Assembly (NCBI GenBank): GCA_944325555.1
Contig: CALVAN010000003.1
Location: forward strand, 62,001-126,000
Length of the DNA: 64,000 bases
Direction: 5' to 3'
Origin: Candidatus Gastranaerophilales bacterium
Lineage (GTDB): Bacteria; Cyanobacteriota; Vampirovibrionia; Gastranaerophilales; Gastranaerophilaceae
Made by a program: the position numbers and the translations under genes
The notes under the pieces: generated by a model
What the model was told of the DNA's origin: nothing
The model's database searches: none
What the model saw: only the letters and a program-made list of their open reading frames with translations
Shown here: positions 62,412 through 64,000 of the stretch, one piece after another
How positions within the stretch are numbered: the first letter of the stretch is position 1
Layout: each line of letters opens with the position of its first letter

Positions 62412-63779
62412 TTGATAGAGAGAATAGTTTTATCTATATTAATTGCTTCTTTATGGTTATTCCTTTTTATATTTCAAAATTTTATGTCTACATTCTGGGC
62501 AATAATCTTTTTGTGTGCATTTATGATTTCGTATGTTGTGTATATGCAAATTGCGTCAAAGCACCAGAAAATAAAACGTAAAAAACAGCCTGATGAGCTA
62601 AATTGGAATTACAAGCCTTTTGTTACGGTTATGATACCGGCACATAATGAACAGGATGTTATTGAAAAAACTGTTGAAAACATTCTTGAGATGGACTATG
62701 AAAAATTCGAAGTCATTGTTATAGATGATAGAAGTTTGGATAACACTGCAGAAAAACTTAAAGAGCTTGAACAAAAATACGAAAAAGTAACAGCTATGAT
62801 TCGTGACAAAGATGCTTTCCCCGGTAAATCGGCTGTTCTTAATGATGCTATGAAAATAGCAAAAGGTGAAGCTATACTTGTTTTTGATGCAGATGCACGT
62901 GTAAAACCCGACTTTTTAACAAAACTCGTTCCGTTGCTAGAAAAAGACAGCGTTGGCGCAGTTCAGGCAAGAAAAGTAATTATAAACAGAGAAGAAAATT
63001 TTCTTACCCGCTGTCAGGATAATGAATATGCACTTGATACTCATTTTCAGGTCGGCAGAGATTCCATTAAAGGAGCGGTTGAATTAAGAGGCAATGGGGA
63101 GTTAATAAAAAGAGAGGCCTTGGAAGATATACATGGCTGGAATAACTACACAATTACCGATGACCTTGATATGTCAACACGACTTCACATAAAGGGATGG
63201 GATGTCAGATTTTGCGCTGATGTTTGTGTATATGAAGAAGCTGTTGTTAAATTTATACCTCTTCTAAAACAGCGCAGACGTTGGGTTGAAGGCAGTATAA
63301 GAAGATATCTTGAACATTGCTGGGGGGTATTATTTTCTAAGGACATGTCTTTGCGGGTAAGTATAGATATGATTGCCTATATTACTGAATTTATATTACC
63401 TTTTTGGATGATTTCGGAAATTTGTTTTCAGGCATTTAAATATGTAAAAGATTCGCCCAATTGCGTTTCTTCTTCGCTGCTTGTGTCGGTTATGGTTTGT
63501 GCCTTTTTTACAATCGGGCTGCTTTTCAGCGTAAGAAAATACAACCATCTCTCAAGATGGCAAAGCGTTATTCAGGCGGTACAAACCGGTATTTTCTTGT
63601 GTTGTGTGTGGTTTCCGGTTGTAGTATTTATTGTTTTTAAAATTATTTTCTTCAAAAAAACAATGGACTGGGGTAAGACAACGCACGGTGTAACAAAAGT
63701 TGCGCAAGATCCCGTGTATCCGGATGAACCTTCGAAGGAAGAAGCAAAAGAAGAAGAGTTTGCGCAGCCTATAGCATAG
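62412..63779 (+). CDS. Membrane glycosyltransferase, GT2 processive type
   Basis: A 455-residue protein with an N-terminal hairpin of two membrane helices, a GT2 catalytic domain and three C-terminal helices. Motifs are V-I-D-D-R-S, F-D-A-D, T-D-D-L-D and Q-R-R-R-W, as in poly-GlcNAc or cellulose-like synthases. It probably makes a surface polysaccharide. The TTG at 62412 has AGAGGA 7 bases upstream and is preferred to the TTG-like start at 62316, which lies before the probable promoter. A Glu-rich tail ends it. The next gene follows after 8 bases. Confidence 0.88.
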   Translation: MIERIVLSILIASLWLFLFIFQNFMSTFWAIIFLCAFMISYVVYMQIASKHQKIKRKKQPDELNWNYKPFVTVMIPAHNEQDVIEKTVENILEMDYEKFEVIVIDDRSLDNTAEKLKELEQKYEKVTAMIRDKDAFPGKSAVLNDAMKIAKGEAILVFDADARVKPDFLTKLVPLLEKDSVGAVQARKVIINREENFLTRCQDNEYALDTHFQVGRDSIKGAVELRGNGELIKREALEDIHGWNNYTITDDLDMSTRLHIKGWDVRFCADVCVYEEAVVKFIPLLKQRRRWVEGSIRRYLEHCWGVLFSKDMSLRVSIDMIAYITEFILPFWMISEICFQAFKYVKDSPNCVSSSLLVSVMVCAFFTIGLLFSVRKYNHLSRWQSVIQAVQTGIFLCCVWFPVVVFIVFKIIFFKKTMDWGKTTHGVTKVAQDPVYPDEPSKEEAKEEEFAQPIA

Positions 63780-63787
63780 CGGTGATT

Positions 63788-64000
63788 ATGGACGATTCTA
63801 AATCTAAACCTCAAAAAGAAACAATAAAGGGCGGAGATTTTTTGGAAATTGAACCCCAAAAACTTGTCTATGAGGGAGCTGCTCTTGCAAAACTTGAGGG
63901 CTATCCGATTTTTATTGAGGGCGCATGCCCCGGGGATAAATTAAAAATAAAAATTACAAAGGCCAATAAAAATTTTGCTGCTGCCGTTATAGAAGAAATA
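63788..64000 (+). CDS. rRNA/tRNA uracil-5-methyltransferase, start only
   Basis: Only the first 71 codons lie in the window; the frame is open at the edge. The visible part is a TRAM-like domain: I-K-G-G-D-F-L-E-I, L-V-Y-E-G-A-A-L-A-K-L, then I-E-G-A-C-P-G-D, which is the standard start of RlmD/TrmA-type SAM-dependent enzymes. TrmFO at 28199 already handles tRNA U54, so 23S rRNA is the likely target. Confidence 0.7.
   Translation, partial: MDDSKSKPQKETIKGGDFLEIEPQKLVYEGAALAKLEGYPIFIEGACPGDKLKIKITKANKNFAAAVIEEI

Overview
The window looks like chromosomal DNA from a non-photosynthetic gut relative of the cyanobacteria (Melainabacteria/Vampirovibrionia, order Gastranaerophilales). This is an inference. 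It rests on AT-rich coding DNA, a Gram-negative envelope gene set (LpxK, a heptosyltransferase-like enzyme, an MlaE-MlaF-MlaD lipid transporter), several protein types common in cyanobacteria (DUF3326, a PDZ/radical-SAM/DUF512 protein, an LppM-like lipoprotein, TrmFO), and many small proteins with a short N-terminal tag resembling S-F-K-G. No phage, IS element or CRISPR array was found.

Layout: 1-6.7 kb holds unknown proteins, four of them tagged, around a trpR-trpB pair whose promoter carries two matching palindromes. At 6.69-6.84 kb there is a GC-rich structured island, a candidate RNA. 7.1-13.7 kb is a phospholipid operon: an LplT-PlsC-Aas triple fusion, two CDP-alcohol phosphotransferases, a CDP-diglyceride synthase and a PlsC acyltransferase. 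13.8-17.5 kb holds small envelope proteins: a TPR protein broken by a shift, two lipoproteins, a WG-repeat protein and a DegT-like aminotransferase. 17.5-18.5 kb is a non-coding repeat region ending in tRNA-Ser. 18.5-23.5 kb runs on the minus strand: an MCE protein, an aminotransferase-acetyltransferase fusion, tagged proteins and a sugar epimerase. 23.7-26.9 kb is a PgpH-YbeY-DgkA operon. 28.2-35.2 kb contains TrmFO, an HD-GYP protein, a metallo-hydrolase, DUF3326, a pilin-like protein, a TPR protein and a HIT protein, followed by tRNA-Arg and about 1 kb of hairpin-rich repeats. 36.3-50.1 kb contains a flavodoxin, an MFS exporter, UvrC, the mla operon, an endonuclease IV-like protein, a formyltransferase and a TPM/nucleotidyltransferase/LemA operon. 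50.3-51.3 kb has two tRNA-Leu genes embedded in tandem repeats. 51.4-64 kb holds a PadR regulator, the radical SAM protein, a nucleoside transporter, LpxK, a heptosyltransferase, an HD protein, DUF3137, RecF, CoaD, a coiled-coil protein, a GT2 synthase and the start of an rRNA/tRNA uracil methyltransferase.

The envelope theme is strong. The 7-14 kb block makes and remodels phospholipids, mlaEFD and the solitary MCE protein would move them between membranes, LpxK and the heptosyltransferase build lipopolysaccharide, and DgkA recycles lipid carriers.

The two most unusual signals are these. (1) All four tRNA genes are flanked by in-phase copies of their own 5' or 3' ends, at offsets of about 90-137 bp, combined with hairpins. 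Around the tRNA-Leu genes the hairpin stems differ by compensatory changes, and the same junction sequence recurs at two different tRNAs. (2) A short N-terminal tag is shared by otherwise unrelated proteins. Neither is a system I can name.
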